A stretch of 47,274 nucleotides of DNA, from assembly GCF_018760365.1 (NCBI RefSeq), contig NZ_JAHIAB010000021.1:1913-49186 (forward strand). The letters run 5' to 3'. The notes beneath the pieces are model-generated. The model was not told where the DNA came from and ran no database searches. It saw nothing but the letters and a program-made list of their open reading frames with translations. This stretch comes from Pseudooceanicola endophyticus. Its GTDB lineage: Bacteria > Pseudomonadota > Alphaproteobacteria > Rhodobacterales > Rhodobacteraceae. Every line of letters starts with the position of its first letter. Position 1 is the stretch's first letter. Shown piece by piece: positions 1 through 8,895 of this stretch. Both the position numbers and the translations under genes were made by a program.

Positions 1-12
1 GGCAGGGTGCGC

Positions 13-909
13 TCAGATCAGGGCATTTTCCTTCAGGAACAGCTGGAGCTTGTCCTGCTGGGCCGGCGTCAGCGGCCAGGCCGAGGGCGGGCGGGTGGCT
101 CCGCAGTCGAAACCGGTGGCCTGGAGCGCCGCCTTGACGCCGGTGACATTGGTGCCGTTCAGCTCTTCGGCGCGGATGTCCTCGAAGGCCTGCATCTGGG
201 CGATCAGGCGGTTGGCCTCGGGGTAATCGCCGGCCTCAAGGGCGGCATGAATGGCCAGCGACCGTTCCGGCCAGACGTTGATCAGGCCGGAGGTGAAGCC
301 CCGGGCACCGACGGCGTAGAAGGTGGGGGCCCAGACCTCGGCCAGGCCACCGACCCAGACAATGGAGGGATCGCAGGCGGCCTTGGCGGCGGCGAGTTTC
401 TGGGGATTGGGGGTGGCCCATTTGACGCCCTTGACGCCCGGGATCGCGCAGAGATCGGCAATCGCGCCGGTGCCGATGGCATCGTTGCGCAGGTAAAGCA
501 TCATCGGCAGGCCGCCGGAAGCATCCGAGATCGCCTTCACGTAATCCACCGTGCCGCGGGGGGCGACGAAGGGATCCGGGGGCTGGTGGATCATCAGCGC
601 GGTGGCGCCGGCCTCCGCCGAGGCGCGGGCCAGGGTGCAGGCGTCGCGGATGCCCCGCCCGATGCCCGCAAGCACCGGGGCGCGGCCATCGACCATGGCG
701 CAGACCTCGCGCGCCATGGTGCAGGCCTCCTCCGTGGTCAGGGCGTAGAATTCGCCGGTATTGCCGTTCACCACCGGCATGTGCAGCCCGGCGCCAAGCG
801 CGCGGTCCAGGATCGGGGAGAGTTTCGCCGGAGCAATCTCTCCGGCCTCGTCATAGGGGGTGACGAGGATGCCGGAAATTCCGGTCAGGGCGGTATCGAG
901 ATCGAGCAT
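13..909 (-). CDS. DHDPS/NAL-family class I aldolase or dehydratase (sugar-acid catabolism)
   Basis: A 298-residue protein of the dihydrodipicolinate synthase / N-acetylneuraminate lyase family, about the usual length. Visible family marks are the substrate-loop motif GNTGEFY (residues 49-55, the GTTGE position), a tyrosine in LYLRND (Y139) and the Schiff-base lysine in GVKWATPN (K163). The gene sits 10 bp downstream of an IlvD/Edd dehydratase on the same strand. Known partners of such dehydratases are family members that either cleave 2-keto-3-deoxy sugar acids to pyruvate plus an aldehyde or dehydrate them to alpha-ketoglutarate semialdehyde. That pairing, and the transporter next door, make lysine biosynthesis unlikely. 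Which of the two reactions applies cannot be decided from sequence alone. Confidence 0.85.
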   Translation of the reverse strand: MLDLDTALTGISGILVTPYDEAGEIAPAKLSPILDRALGAGLHMPVVNGNTGEFYALTTEEACTMAREVCAMVDGRAPVLAGIGRGIRDACTLARASAEAGATALMIHQPPDPFVAPRGTVDYVKAISDASGGLPMMLYLRNDAIGTGAIADLCAIPGVKGVKWATPNPQKLAAAKAACDPSIVWVGGLAEVWAPTFYAVGARGFTSGLINVWPERSLAIHAALEAGDYPEANRLIAQMQAFEDIRAEELNGTNVTGVKAALQATGFDCGATRPPSAWPLTPAQQDKLQLFLKENALI

Positions 910-919
910 TCTGTCCTCC

Positions 920-2662
<1,743 letters not shown>

Positions 2663-2697
2663 GATTCTCCTCCTGATCAGTGCCGTGCTTTGCGATG

Positions 2698-2713
2698 ATG
2701 TATGCGCATACAT
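2698..2713. promoter_or_regulatory. Perfect 16-bp palindrome, probable LacI-family operator (O1)
   Basis: ATGTATGCGCATACAT is a perfect palindrome with a central CG, the usual layout of LacI/GalR-family operators. It covers the -10 hexamer of the minus-strand promoter for the dehydratase gene. A 14/16 match recurs 110 bp away at 2808-2823. The likely regulator is the LacI gene at 5983, the last gene of the divergent transporter unit. Binding is inferred. Confidence 0.7.
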
Positions 2714-2726
2714 TCTCATACGTCAA
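2698..2726 (-). promoter_or_regulatory. Promoter of the dehydratase-aldolase unit
   Basis: Read on the minus strand, TTGACG (2726-2721) and ATACAT (2703-2698) form a -35/-10 pair with exactly 17 bp between them. The -10 lies inside palindrome O1, so a bound repressor would block it. The start point has not been mapped. Confidence 0.55.
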
Positions 2727-2774
2727 GGGAATCGCGGCCAATCTTCACGTTTTCAACACGCGAAAGCGAAGTCC

Positions 2775-2803
2775 TTGACAGGGAGAAGCCAAACATGGTT
2801 CTT
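2775..2803 (+). promoter_or_regulatory. Possible promoter of the tctCBA-lacI unit
   Basis: A consensus TTGACA (2775-2780) is present, but the hexamer 17 bp downstream (GTTCTT, 2798-2803) is a poor -10. Palindrome O2 (2808-2823) would overlap the start point. The call rests mainly on the -35 match. Confidence 0.35.
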
Positions 2804-2807
2804 CTTC

Positions 2808-2823
2808 ATGTATGCGCTTTCAT
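2808..2823. promoter_or_regulatory. Second LacI-type operator copy (O2)
   Basis: ATGTATGCGCTTTCAT matches O1 at 14 of 16 positions, keeping the left half-site and the central GCGC intact. It lies 110 bp from O1 centre to centre, upstream of tctC. Two sites flanking a divergent gap fit cooperative or looped repression by one LacI-type protein. Confidence 0.6.
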
Positions 2824-2890
2824 AAAGCCATCGGGCGGGAGGAGACCGCCCGCCAAAGGAGCGGTGGCCGAAACGGTCACCAGGGAGGAC

Positions 2891-3943
2891 ATGATGAAAT
2901 TCACTCGCAGAAGCTTTCTTGCCGCCAGTTCGGCTGCCGCCGTGATCGCCGCCCCGCTGGGGGCGCGCGCTGCCAACCTGCCGCGCAACATGCGCATGGT
3001 GATCGGGTCGAAATCGACCGGCGGCGACACTTACCAGACCTCGGCCATGGTGGCCGATGCGCTGTCGAAAAAGCTGGGCATCAACATCAAGGTCGATGCC
3101 GTCGGCGCCTCGGACGCCTTCAAGACCCTGGCCCGCGACAAGCGCGGCACCACGATCATGATCTTCCATGATCAGAGCTACCTCGGCTATCTCTACGGCG
3201 TCACCGGCTACGACAACATCTTTGCCGACTACGCCATCGGTCCGACCGTGGCGATCAACCCGGGCAACGCCTACCTGGTCCCCGCCAGCAGCCCCTACAA
3301 GACCATGGATGACATCCTGAAGGCCGCCGCCGACGGCACCCGGATCCGTGTCGCCATCCAGCCCGGCGGCGTCTCCGAGATCGGCTTCTCGGCAATGAAG
3401 AACGCCGCCAAGGTCCGCGCGCCGGGTTCCGAAGACAACATCGTCGCGGTCAACACCGGCTCCCAGTCGGACAAGAACCAGGCGATGTGGGACAACCTGG
3501 CCGATGTGATCAACGGCTCGATCCAGGCGAACGAGCAGTTCACCCAGCTCGATTCCTCCGACCCCAAGGCGATGCGCTTCGTCTGGCTGACCGCCCGCCC
3601 CGAAACGCTGGAACAGGCCCCCGAGGCCGGCATGGGCGGCACCGACCGCGCCAAGATGCTGAGCTTTGCCAGCCCCGAAACCAGCGTGACCCTGGACGGC
3701 AGCAAGGACTTCACCTTCGACAAGGAATTCTTCTTCCTGTTCAACAAGGACATGGATCCGGAAATCTCGAAGGCGATCGACACGACCCTGGGCGAAATCT
3801 ATGCCAGCGGAGAGATCGAGGAACGCCAGAAGGCCGCGTTCTTCATCCCCAACTACCTGCCGCAGGACCAGGCGCTGAAGCACCTGGAAGACAAGCGCGA
3901 CACCTATGCCAAGGTGATCGACGACATCTCCTCCAAGTCCTGA
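2891..3943 (+). CDS. tctC: Tripartite tricarboxylate transporter substrate-binding protein (TctC/Bug type)
   Basis: About 350 residues. The N-terminus has a twin-arginine signal (TRRSFLAAS followed by an alanine-rich stretch ending ARAA), so the protein is probably exported folded to the periplasm by Tat. The body and its place ahead of TctB- and TctA-like membrane genes identify the solute receptor of a tripartite tricarboxylate transporter. These systems take up carboxylates by ion-coupled secondary transport. The start is the ATGATG at 2891, just after AGGGAGG; the open frame extends back to 2702 but would cross the regulatory palindromes. The adjacent dehydratase and aldolase suggest a sugar acid as ligand rather than citrate; this is inference. 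Confidence 0.85.
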   Translation: MMKFTRRSFLAASSAAAVIAAPLGARAANLPRNMRMVIGSKSTGGDTYQTSAMVADALSKKLGINIKVDAVGASDAFKTLARDKRGTTIMIFHDQSYLGYLYGVTGYDNIFADYAIGPTVAINPGNAYLVPASSPYKTMDDILKAAADGTRIRVAIQPGGVSEIGFSAMKNAAKVRAPGSEDNIVAVNTGSQSDKNQAMWDNLADVINGSIQANEQFTQLDSSDPKAMRFVWLTARPETLEQAPEAGMGGTDRAKMLSFASPETSVTLDGSKDFTFDKEFFFLFNKDMDPEISKAIDTTLGEIYASGEIEERQKAAFFIPNYLPQDQALKHLEDKRDTYAKVIDDISSKS

Positions 3944-3997
3944 TCCGCACCGGATCGGCGACTCTCCCCTCCCCGGCGGTCCATGCGGCTGCCGGGG
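3942..3997. repeat. Two hairpins between tctC and tctB
   Basis: GATCCG/CGGATC (3942-3947/3951-3956) overlaps the tctC stop codon, and CCCCGGC/GCCGGGG (3971-3977/3991-3997) follows. Neither has a T-run. Hairpins between a binding-protein gene and its membrane genes commonly stabilise the upstream message and lower expression of the permease. Confidence 0.5.
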
Positions 3998-4027
3998 CAG
4001 CCTGACGCAAGCCGAAGGGAGGCGCTC

Positions 4028-4447
4028 ATGGGCAACCTGACCCATGTGACGATCAATTTCAAAACATCGCACCTGATCTTTCCCACCATCATCGCCTGCG
4101 TGCTGGGCGTGCTGCTGGTGGCCATCGTGATCCGCGACCGCAAGCGCATCGCGGCCTCGGGCGCCTACTGGCGCGACACCTGGGGCGCCATGGACAAGCC
4201 GCGCTTCCTGGGCGCGCTGGCGCTGACCCTGGTCTATTTCTCGCTCATGGTGCCGGTCGGGAACATCTGGCCCAACACCGGCCTGGGCTTCCTGCTGTGC
4301 TCGATCCCCTACGTGCTGGCCACCGGCATCCTGTTCATGCACGAGCGCACGCCCCGCGCCATCCTCCCCCTCCTCATCGTCGCGCTGGTAGGCCCCACCT
4401 TCGTGTGGTGGCTGTTCACCTACCCGCTCTTCCTGACCCTGCCCTGA
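4028..4447 (+). CDS. tctB: Tripartite tricarboxylate transporter small membrane subunit (TctB family)
   Basis: A 139-residue hydrophobic protein with about four membrane segments: near residues 12-34, 57-72, 79-95 and 103-133. That length and profile fit TctB, the small integral subunit that works with TctA in the inner membrane. TctB sequences are poorly conserved, so the call leans on gene order between tctC and tctA. GGGAGG sits a few bases before the ATG at 4028, which decides the start over the longer open frame from 3983. The gene ends 9 bp before tctA, consistent with one transcript. Confidence 0.8.
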   Translation: MGNLTHVTINFKTSHLIFPTIIACVLGVLLVAIVIRDRKRIAASGAYWRDTWGAMDKPRFLGALALTLVYFSLMVPVGNIWPNTGLGFLLCSIPYVLATGILFMHERTPRAILPLLIVALVGPTFVWWLFTYPLFLTLP

Positions 4448-4456
4448 GGACCCGGC

Positions 4457-5950
4457 ATGTTCGAGATCATCACTCCGCTCTTCCTGTCGCTGATCGTCGG
4501 CGGCACGCTGGTCGGCATCATCTTCGGGGCCATTCCCGGGATGACCGCGACCATGGCGGTGGCCGTGTGCCTGCCGCTGACCTATTCGCTGGGCCTCGAC
4601 AACGGCCTGGCGCTGCTGCTGGGGCTCTACGTCGGGGGGATTTCCGGCGGCCTTGTCCCGGCGATCCTGCTGGGCATTCCCGGCACGCCAAGTTCCATCA
4701 CCACGACCTTCGACGGCTATCCGATGGCCAAGCGGGGCGAGGGCGAGAAGGCGCTGAAAATCGGCGTCGTGGCCTCGCTGGCCGGGGGCCTGATCTCCCT
4801 GCTGGTGCTGGACCTCTTCGCCCCCACCCTCGCGGATTTCGCCATCGAGTTCTCCTATGTCGAGAAGTTCCTGATCATCTTCTTCGCCCTCACCGTCATG
4901 GCGGCGCTGTCCTCGGACATGCTGCTGGGCGTCTTCTCGGGCGTGCTGGGCATCTTCGTGTCGCTGATCGGGGTCTACGACATTTCCAAGGGCGGCAACG
5001 GAGAGATGCGCCTGGTGCCCCCGGGCCTGGGCTACTGGCTGGAAAACGGCTTTTCGCTGCTGCCGGTGCTGATCGGCCTCTTCGGTCTGGCCGCGATCCT
5101 TGAGCAGGCCGAGATCGGCGTTCCGAAGGGCCATTCCACCAAGGACATCAAGGTCGGCGCCCATTCGCGCTTTTCCTTCAACGTCTTCCGCGGTCAGAGC
5201 TTCAACCTGCTGCGCTCCGGCCTGATCGGCACTTTCGTCGGCATCCTGCCGGGGGTCGGCGGCTCGGCCGCCTCGATCATCAGCTACACCAATGCCAAGA
5301 CCTTCTCGAAGACGCCCGAGCGTTTCGGCAAGGGTGAACCGGCGGGCATCATGGCCTCCGAGGCCGGCAACAACGGTCTGACCGGGGGCGCCCTGGTGCC
5401 GCTGCTGTCGCTGGGCATCCCGGGGGATTCCACCACCGCCCTGCTGATCGGCGCCTTCACCCTTCAGGGCATCCAGGTCGGCCCGCTGTTCATCGGCAAC
5501 AACCCCGGCACCTGGGACGCGATGATCATCGCCATGCTGATCGCCAATATCGCCATGTTCGTGCTGATGTACTTCGCCATCCGCTACTTTGCGCTGGTGG
5601 TGACGATCCCCAAGCACATCCTGTTCCCGGTCATCCTGATGATGTGCGTGATCGGGGCCTACACGATCAACTACGGCATCATGTTCGACGTCTGGACGTT
5701 GCTGATCTTCGGCATCCTCGGCTGGCTCTTCACCAAGATCCGACTGGAGGTCGCGCCCTTCATCATCGGCTTCATCCTGGGCCCCTCCGCCGAGGTCTAC
5801 TTCGTGAAATCGCTGGAAAGCTTCGGCACCTGGACGATCTTCTTCACGAAAAGCTGGATCGCCATCGTGCTCTGGGTGCTGATCGTCGGCTCCATCGCGG
5901 GTTCCATCCTCATGGCGCGCCAAAAGCGCCGGATGGAGGATCACGGCTGA
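4457..5950 (+). CDS. tctA: Tripartite tricarboxylate transporter large membrane subunit (TctA)
   Basis: A 497-residue polytopic membrane protein of the usual TctA length with roughly a dozen hydrophobic segments. Family marks include the glycine-rich N-terminal motif GAIPGMTATMAVAV (residues about 24-37), the related GILPGVGGSAASIISY in the middle and LLSLGIPGDSTTALLIGA after it, an internal-repeat pattern typical of this permease. It is the transport channel that works with TctB and the periplasmic TctC. It is followed after 32 bp by the lacI-type gene, which probably shares its transcript. Confidence 0.92.
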   Translation: MFEIITPLFLSLIVGGTLVGIIFGAIPGMTATMAVAVCLPLTYSLGLDNGLALLLGLYVGGISGGLVPAILLGIPGTPSSITTTFDGYPMAKRGEGEKALKIGVVASLAGGLISLLVLDLFAPTLADFAIEFSYVEKFLIIFFALTVMAALSSDMLLGVFSGVLGIFVSLIGVYDISKGGNGEMRLVPPGLGYWLENGFSLLPVLIGLFGLAAILEQAEIGVPKGHSTKDIKVGAHSRFSFNVFRGQSFNLLRSGLIGTFVGILPGVGGSAASIISYTNAKTFSKTPERFGKGEPAGIMASEAGNNGLTGGALVPLLSLGIPGDSTTALLIGAFTLQGIQVGPLFIGNNPGTWDAMIIAMLIANIAMFVLMYFAIRYFALVVTIPKHILFPVILMMCVIGAYTINYGIMFDVWTLLIFGILGWLFTKIRLEVAPFIIGFILGPSAEVYFVKSLESFGTWTIFFTKSWIAIVLWVLIVGSIAGSILMARQKRRMEDHG

Positions 5951-5982
5951 GCCTTGCGCCCGCCCGCGCCCGGTAGGATTAT

Positions 5983-7032
5983 ATGCGCGAGATGGAAGAC
6001 AAACGCACCCCCAGGCCGCGGTCCTCCCGTAAAGGGAAGGGCCGCGGTGTCACGATGGAGACCGTGGGACGCCTCGCAGGCGTCAGCCAGGTCACGGTTT
6101 CCCGCGCGCTTTCGGACCCCTCCAAGGTCTCGCCCGCGACGCTTGAAAAAATCCGCCAGGCCATTGCGCAGACCGGCTTCGTGCCCAATGCCCTGGCCGG
6201 CGCCCTGGCCACCAGCCGATCGATGCTGATCTCGGCGCTGGTGCCCGCGATCACCAACGTGGTCTATGCCAGCATGGTGAAATCCTTCTCGGACCGGCTG
6301 CGCGAACAGGGCTACCAGATCCTGCTGTCCGAGACCGGCTTCGATCCGCTGGACGAGGAAAAGGTGATCGCCGCGCACCTGTCGCGCCGCCCCGACGCCA
6401 TCCTTCTGACCGGCATCTACCATTCCGCCAAGAGCCGCCAGATGCTGCTGGGCTCGGGCATTCCCGTGGTCGAGGTCTGGGACCATACCGACACCCCCAT
6501 CGACATCTGCGTCGGCTTCCGCCACGCCGAGACCGGGCGCGCCGCCGCCGATTACGCCGTCTCGCGCGGGTACGAGGCCGCCGCGACGATCTCTGCCGGG
6601 GATGAGCGCGCCCTGCGCCGCAAGGATGCCTTCATTGCCCGCTACACTCACCTGACCGCCCGCACGGTGCCCGAGATCAATCTGGCGGGGTCCGCCACCC
6701 TCGCCCATGGCCGTGAATGCCTGCGCCGCCTGCTGGAGGAACGTCAGTTCCGCGCCGGCGTGATCTTCTGCAGCTCGGACCTGCTGGCCCATGGCGTGAT
6801 CATCGAGGCCGCCGCCCAGGGCCTGAGGGTGCCGCAGGACATCGCCGTGATCGGCTTCGGGGATCAGGAATTCGCGGCGGACGTCGAGCCGGCTATCACC
6901 ACGGTTCGCGTCGACCGGGATGCCTTCGGACGTGCGGCAGCGGATGCCGTGCTGGCCCGCCTGGATCGCCGCGACACCGGCGGGCATGCGATCGACCTCG
7001 GCTTCAAGATCGTGCGGCGCGGCTCGGCCTGA
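5983..7032 (+). CDS. LacI/GalR-family transcriptional regulator of the TTT/dehydratase module
   Basis: A 349-residue repressor. The N-terminus holds a LacI-type helix-turn-helix and hinge (about residues 24-72: TMETVGRLAGVSQVTVSRALSDP and on), then a periplasmic-binding-protein-like effector domain with the family's ending CSSDLLAHGVIIEAAAQGLRVP. It resembles gluconate-type regulators (GntR of E. coli), which fits a sugar-acid inducer. An AGGA lies upstream of the ATG at 5983; an in-frame ATG at 5992 is an alternative. The matching palindromes at 2698 and 2808 are its most likely operators, giving control of both divergent units. A Rho-independent terminator overlapping parS follows. Confidence 0.88.
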   Translation: MREMEDKRTPRPRSSRKGKGRGVTMETVGRLAGVSQVTVSRALSDPSKVSPATLEKIRQAIAQTGFVPNALAGALATSRSMLISALVPAITNVVYASMVKSFSDRLREQGYQILLSETGFDPLDEEKVIAAHLSRRPDAILLTGIYHSAKSRQMLLGSGIPVVEVWDHTDTPIDICVGFRHAETGRAAADYAVSRGYEAAATISAGDERALRRKDAFIARYTHLTARTVPEINLAGSATLAHGRECLRRLLEERQFRAGVIFCSSDLLAHGVIIEAAAQGLRVPQDIAVIGFGDQEFAADVEPAITTVRVDRDAFGRAAADAVLARLDRRDTGGHAIDLGFKIVRRGSA

Positions 7033-7105
7033 CCGCCCTGCCCCGCCGTTTCTTCTTCAGAATTCGATTTCTTCACGTTTTCATACATTTGCTGAGGCTA
7101 TCAAC

Positions 7106-7144
7106 GGCCGGTTTCGCAGTTCACAGCTGTGAACCGGCCTTTTT
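7106..7144 (+). terminator. Rho-independent terminator after lacI
   Basis: GGCCGGTT (7106-7113) pairs with AACCGGCC (7132-7139), followed immediately by five T (7140-7144). The loop contains most of the parS palindrome, so one stretch appears to serve both as a transcription stop and as a centromere. Confidence 0.7.
7119..7134. promoter_or_regulatory. parS: parS centromere-like palindrome of the repABC replicon
   Basis: GTTCACAGCTGTGAAC is a perfect 16-bp palindrome that fits the pattern described for repABC partition sites, GTT-N2-C-N4-G-N2-AAC. It lies beyond the 3' end of repC, one of the usual places for parS on such replicons. The predicted binder is RepB (8896-9873). No second copy was found by eye in the window. 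Confidence 0.75.
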
Positions 7145-7388
7145 CCTCGGCAATGCCGCACGCGTCGCGCGAATATCCCTGAAATTGAGGTCAGGCCCGT
7201 CCAATAGGAGCGCCCTGCCCCAAACTGGCTATCGCGCCCGCGTCGATGATCGTGAGAGACAGGTCATAAACGCACGGCGCCGGCATTCACGGCCAGAAAG
7301 ACGGCCCGCGCAACCTTCCCGAAACAGGTGTTGCTGTTTCCAATCGATGAGGGAAAGCCCCCGGCCAGGATTTTCGGACGGCCCCGCC

Positions 7389-7418
7389 GCAGCACGCCCC
7401 AGGAAAATGTCGTGCTGC
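7389..7418. repeat. Inverted repeat downstream of repC (distal)
   Basis: GCAGCACG (7389-7396) and CGTGCTGC (7411-7418) are perfectly complementary with a 14-base loop. There is no T-run on either side. It lies 11 bp from a second inverted repeat. Confidence 0.45.
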
Positions 7419-7429
7419 CGGGAAGACGC

Positions 7430-7460
7430 CCGCCAGAGAGCTTGCGACACCCTCTGGCGG
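7430..7460. repeat. Inverted repeat downstream of repC (proximal)
   Basis: CCGCCAGAG (7430-7438) pairs perfectly with CTCTGGCGG (7452-7460) around a 13-base loop. Without a T-run it is not a classical terminator, but it could end or protect the repABC transcript. Confidence 0.5.
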
Positions 7461-7517
7461 AAGACCCTAAGGGGTGTTCCTGGGCCCTATCCCCCACCCA
7501 GTCTCATGACAGCCAGA

Positions 7518-8726
7518 TCATGCGGCCCTGCCCGGGGAATACTGCGCAGTCCCCTCCCTGCGCAGTAGCGCGAGGACCATTGGCATGGCACTGAACCCAT
7601 TGCGCGCGGCCTTCTGCGAAAGCCCGCGCATATAGGCGCCCGGAGACTTGATTTCCTCGAACCGCTCCAGCATCGCGGCCATGACAATGGCGGCTTCGAT
7701 CTGCCCCATATGGCGCTTGGTTTCCTCCCAGGAGGCGCGACAGATTCCCATCATCGGGCGCAGCCCTTCGGCTGTGCGCACCAGATCGCTCCAGCTTCTG
7801 ATCGGGCCCTCGGCGTAATCGTTCAGGGAGGGACAGGCCGACATGACAGTCCTGAGTGCGATCCGGGGTGGTATGGCTTCGGCCTTCTTCTTAGCCAGCG
7901 CGTTTTCCGATCCTGGGATATCGCTTTGCATGGGGTACCAAGACGGGTCGTCTTCAGAATCCGATGACTCTTTTTTCAGACTCTGATAGTGCTGCTCATA
8001 TTCGGCGGCATTGGTGCTCATTTCTTCTGTCGAGATCACTTCGGCAGGGGGAACATGGGTCAGGGCCATCGAAAGTTCGGCCTCGCGCTGGCGCAGTTCC
8101 GGCAGGCCGGCCTTGCGGCGCAGCAACCGGCGGGTGTCTTCGGAAAGGGTCAGCGCAGCGTCCTGGCATTCCTCCGGAAGGCTTTCCAGAAGGCCCAGAA
8201 GATCCCGGCGCATCAGGCTCAGGGTCTCGCGCAGCGCGGCGATTTCCTCCTGAAGGCTGCGCTGCGCCTCGGCGGCCTCGGCGATTTCAGCGAAGCGCCG
8301 GGGCAGGGGTGACAGGTCGAAACCGAAGGCCGTGGCGGTGCCCCGGCTGCGGCGCATGTAGCGCTTGCCGTTCGGGCTGTCGCGCCGTGTGATCAGCCCC
8401 GAGGCAACCAGTGCCGCGAGGTGCCGCCGCATGGTCGAGTCCGGCATCCCGTTCAGCCGCGTGCAGATGCTGGCGTTGGAAGGAAAGACGACCAACTTCG
8501 CCGGATCGGCCCCCAGATCGGTGCCGGGATGGAACGAGACCAGCGCACGCAGCACGGAAATGTCCCGATCGCTCAGCCCGAAAGCCGCACGGGCCTCGGT
8601 CAGTTCGCTCAGGATATCCCACTTGCTGACCACGGGAAGGGGGGCAGGGGCGCTCTGCACCCTGGCGCGCTGCACGCAGACAGCCTCCGCCGTTCGCCGG
8701 AACGGCGTTATCGGGACGTAGCCCAT
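7518..8726 (-). CDS. repC: Plasmid replication initiator RepC
   Basis: About 402 residues, the normal RepC length. The start MGYVPITPFRR and the block DRDISVLRALVSFHPGTDL...LVVFPSNASICTRLNGM...RRHLAALVASGLITRRDSPNGKRYMRR are classic for the RepC winged-helix domain of alphaproteobacterial repABC replicons. A charged linker rich in Glu, Ser and Asp (about residues 240-285) leads to the conserved C-terminal domain (SACPSLNDYAEGPIRSWSDLV). RepC initiates replication; in this family the origin usually lies within repC itself. I prefer the ATG at 8726; an ATG at 8735 is possible. It follows repB after a 169-bp gap that carries the antisense RNA. Confidence 0.95.
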   Translation of the reverse strand: MGYVPITPFRRTAEAVCVQRARVQSAPAPLPVVSKWDILSELTEARAAFGLSDRDISVLRALVSFHPGTDLGADPAKLVVFPSNASICTRLNGMPDSTMRRHLAALVASGLITRRDSPNGKRYMRRSRGTATAFGFDLSPLPRRFAEIAEAAEAQRSLQEEIAALRETLSLMRRDLLGLLESLPEECQDAALTLSEDTRRLLRRKAGLPELRQREAELSMALTHVPPAEVISTEEMSTNAAEYEQHYQSLKKESSDSEDDPSWYPMQSDIPGSENALAKKKAEAIPPRIALRTVMSACPSLNDYAEGPIRSWSDLVRTAEGLRPMMGICRASWEETKRHMGQIEAAIVMAAMLERFEEIKSPGAYMRGLSQKAARNGFSAMPMVLALLRREGTAQYSPGRAA

Positions 8727-8776
8727 GTTTTTCATCACGAAGACAAAATAATACCCCGCCGCAAATCGCTTTGGAC

Positions 8777-8805
8777 TTGCGGTTGTGCGCGGCTCCGACT
8801 ACCTT
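8777..8805 (+). promoter_or_regulatory. Promoter of the repABC counter-transcribed RNA
   Basis: TTGCGG (8777-8782) and TACCTT (8800-8805) are separated by exactly 17 bp and point opposite to repC. The transcript would begin near 8812 and run to the terminator at 8825-8861. Confidence 0.6.
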
Positions 8806-8811
8806 TGGGGT

Positions 8812-8861
8812 GCTAAGCTAAAGGGGTCTCGTGGAGCGTTGTCTTTGCGGGACCTTTTTTT
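8812..8861 (+). ncRNA. Counter-transcribed antisense RNA (incA-type) in the repB-repC gap
   Basis: Known repABC replicons encode a small antisense RNA of about 50 nt between repB and repC that limits RepC synthesis and sets incompatibility. Here a plus-strand promoter (8777-8805) and a strong terminator (8825-8861) define an RNA of about 50 nt complementary to the repC leader. The 5' end is estimated from the promoter, not mapped. Confidence 0.7.
8825..8861 (+). terminator. Terminator of the antisense RNA
   Basis: GGTCTCG (8825-8831) pairs with CGGGACC (8848-8854), with one G-U wobble, and is followed by seven T (8855-8861). It is the clearest Rho-independent terminator in the replication region. 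Confidence 0.8.
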
Positions 8862-8895
8862 GTCGGCACGTGCCTCCTGTTGTTTCTGCTCTGCC

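Larger units (their letters stand above)
7145..7517. other. Gene-free stretch between parS and repC with two inverted repeats
   Basis: No convincing coding frame is present; the short frames here lack ribosome sites and recognisable protein sequence. Two inverted repeats sit close together at 7389-7418 and 7430-7460. The remainder shows nothing I can name. It may contribute to repC 3' processing or to partition complex assembly, but that is speculation. Confidence 0.5.

Noticed and set aside
2753..5944. A 1063-codon open frame on the minus strand opposite tctC-tctB-tctA
   Set aside because: It is rich in His, Gln, Asp and Gly, has no recognisable family sequence and lies antisense to three clear genes; it reflects high GC content.
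7145..7517. Small genes in the gap behind repC
   Set aside because: Several open frames of 70-90 codons occur on both strands, but none has a convincing ribosome site or protein-like composition.
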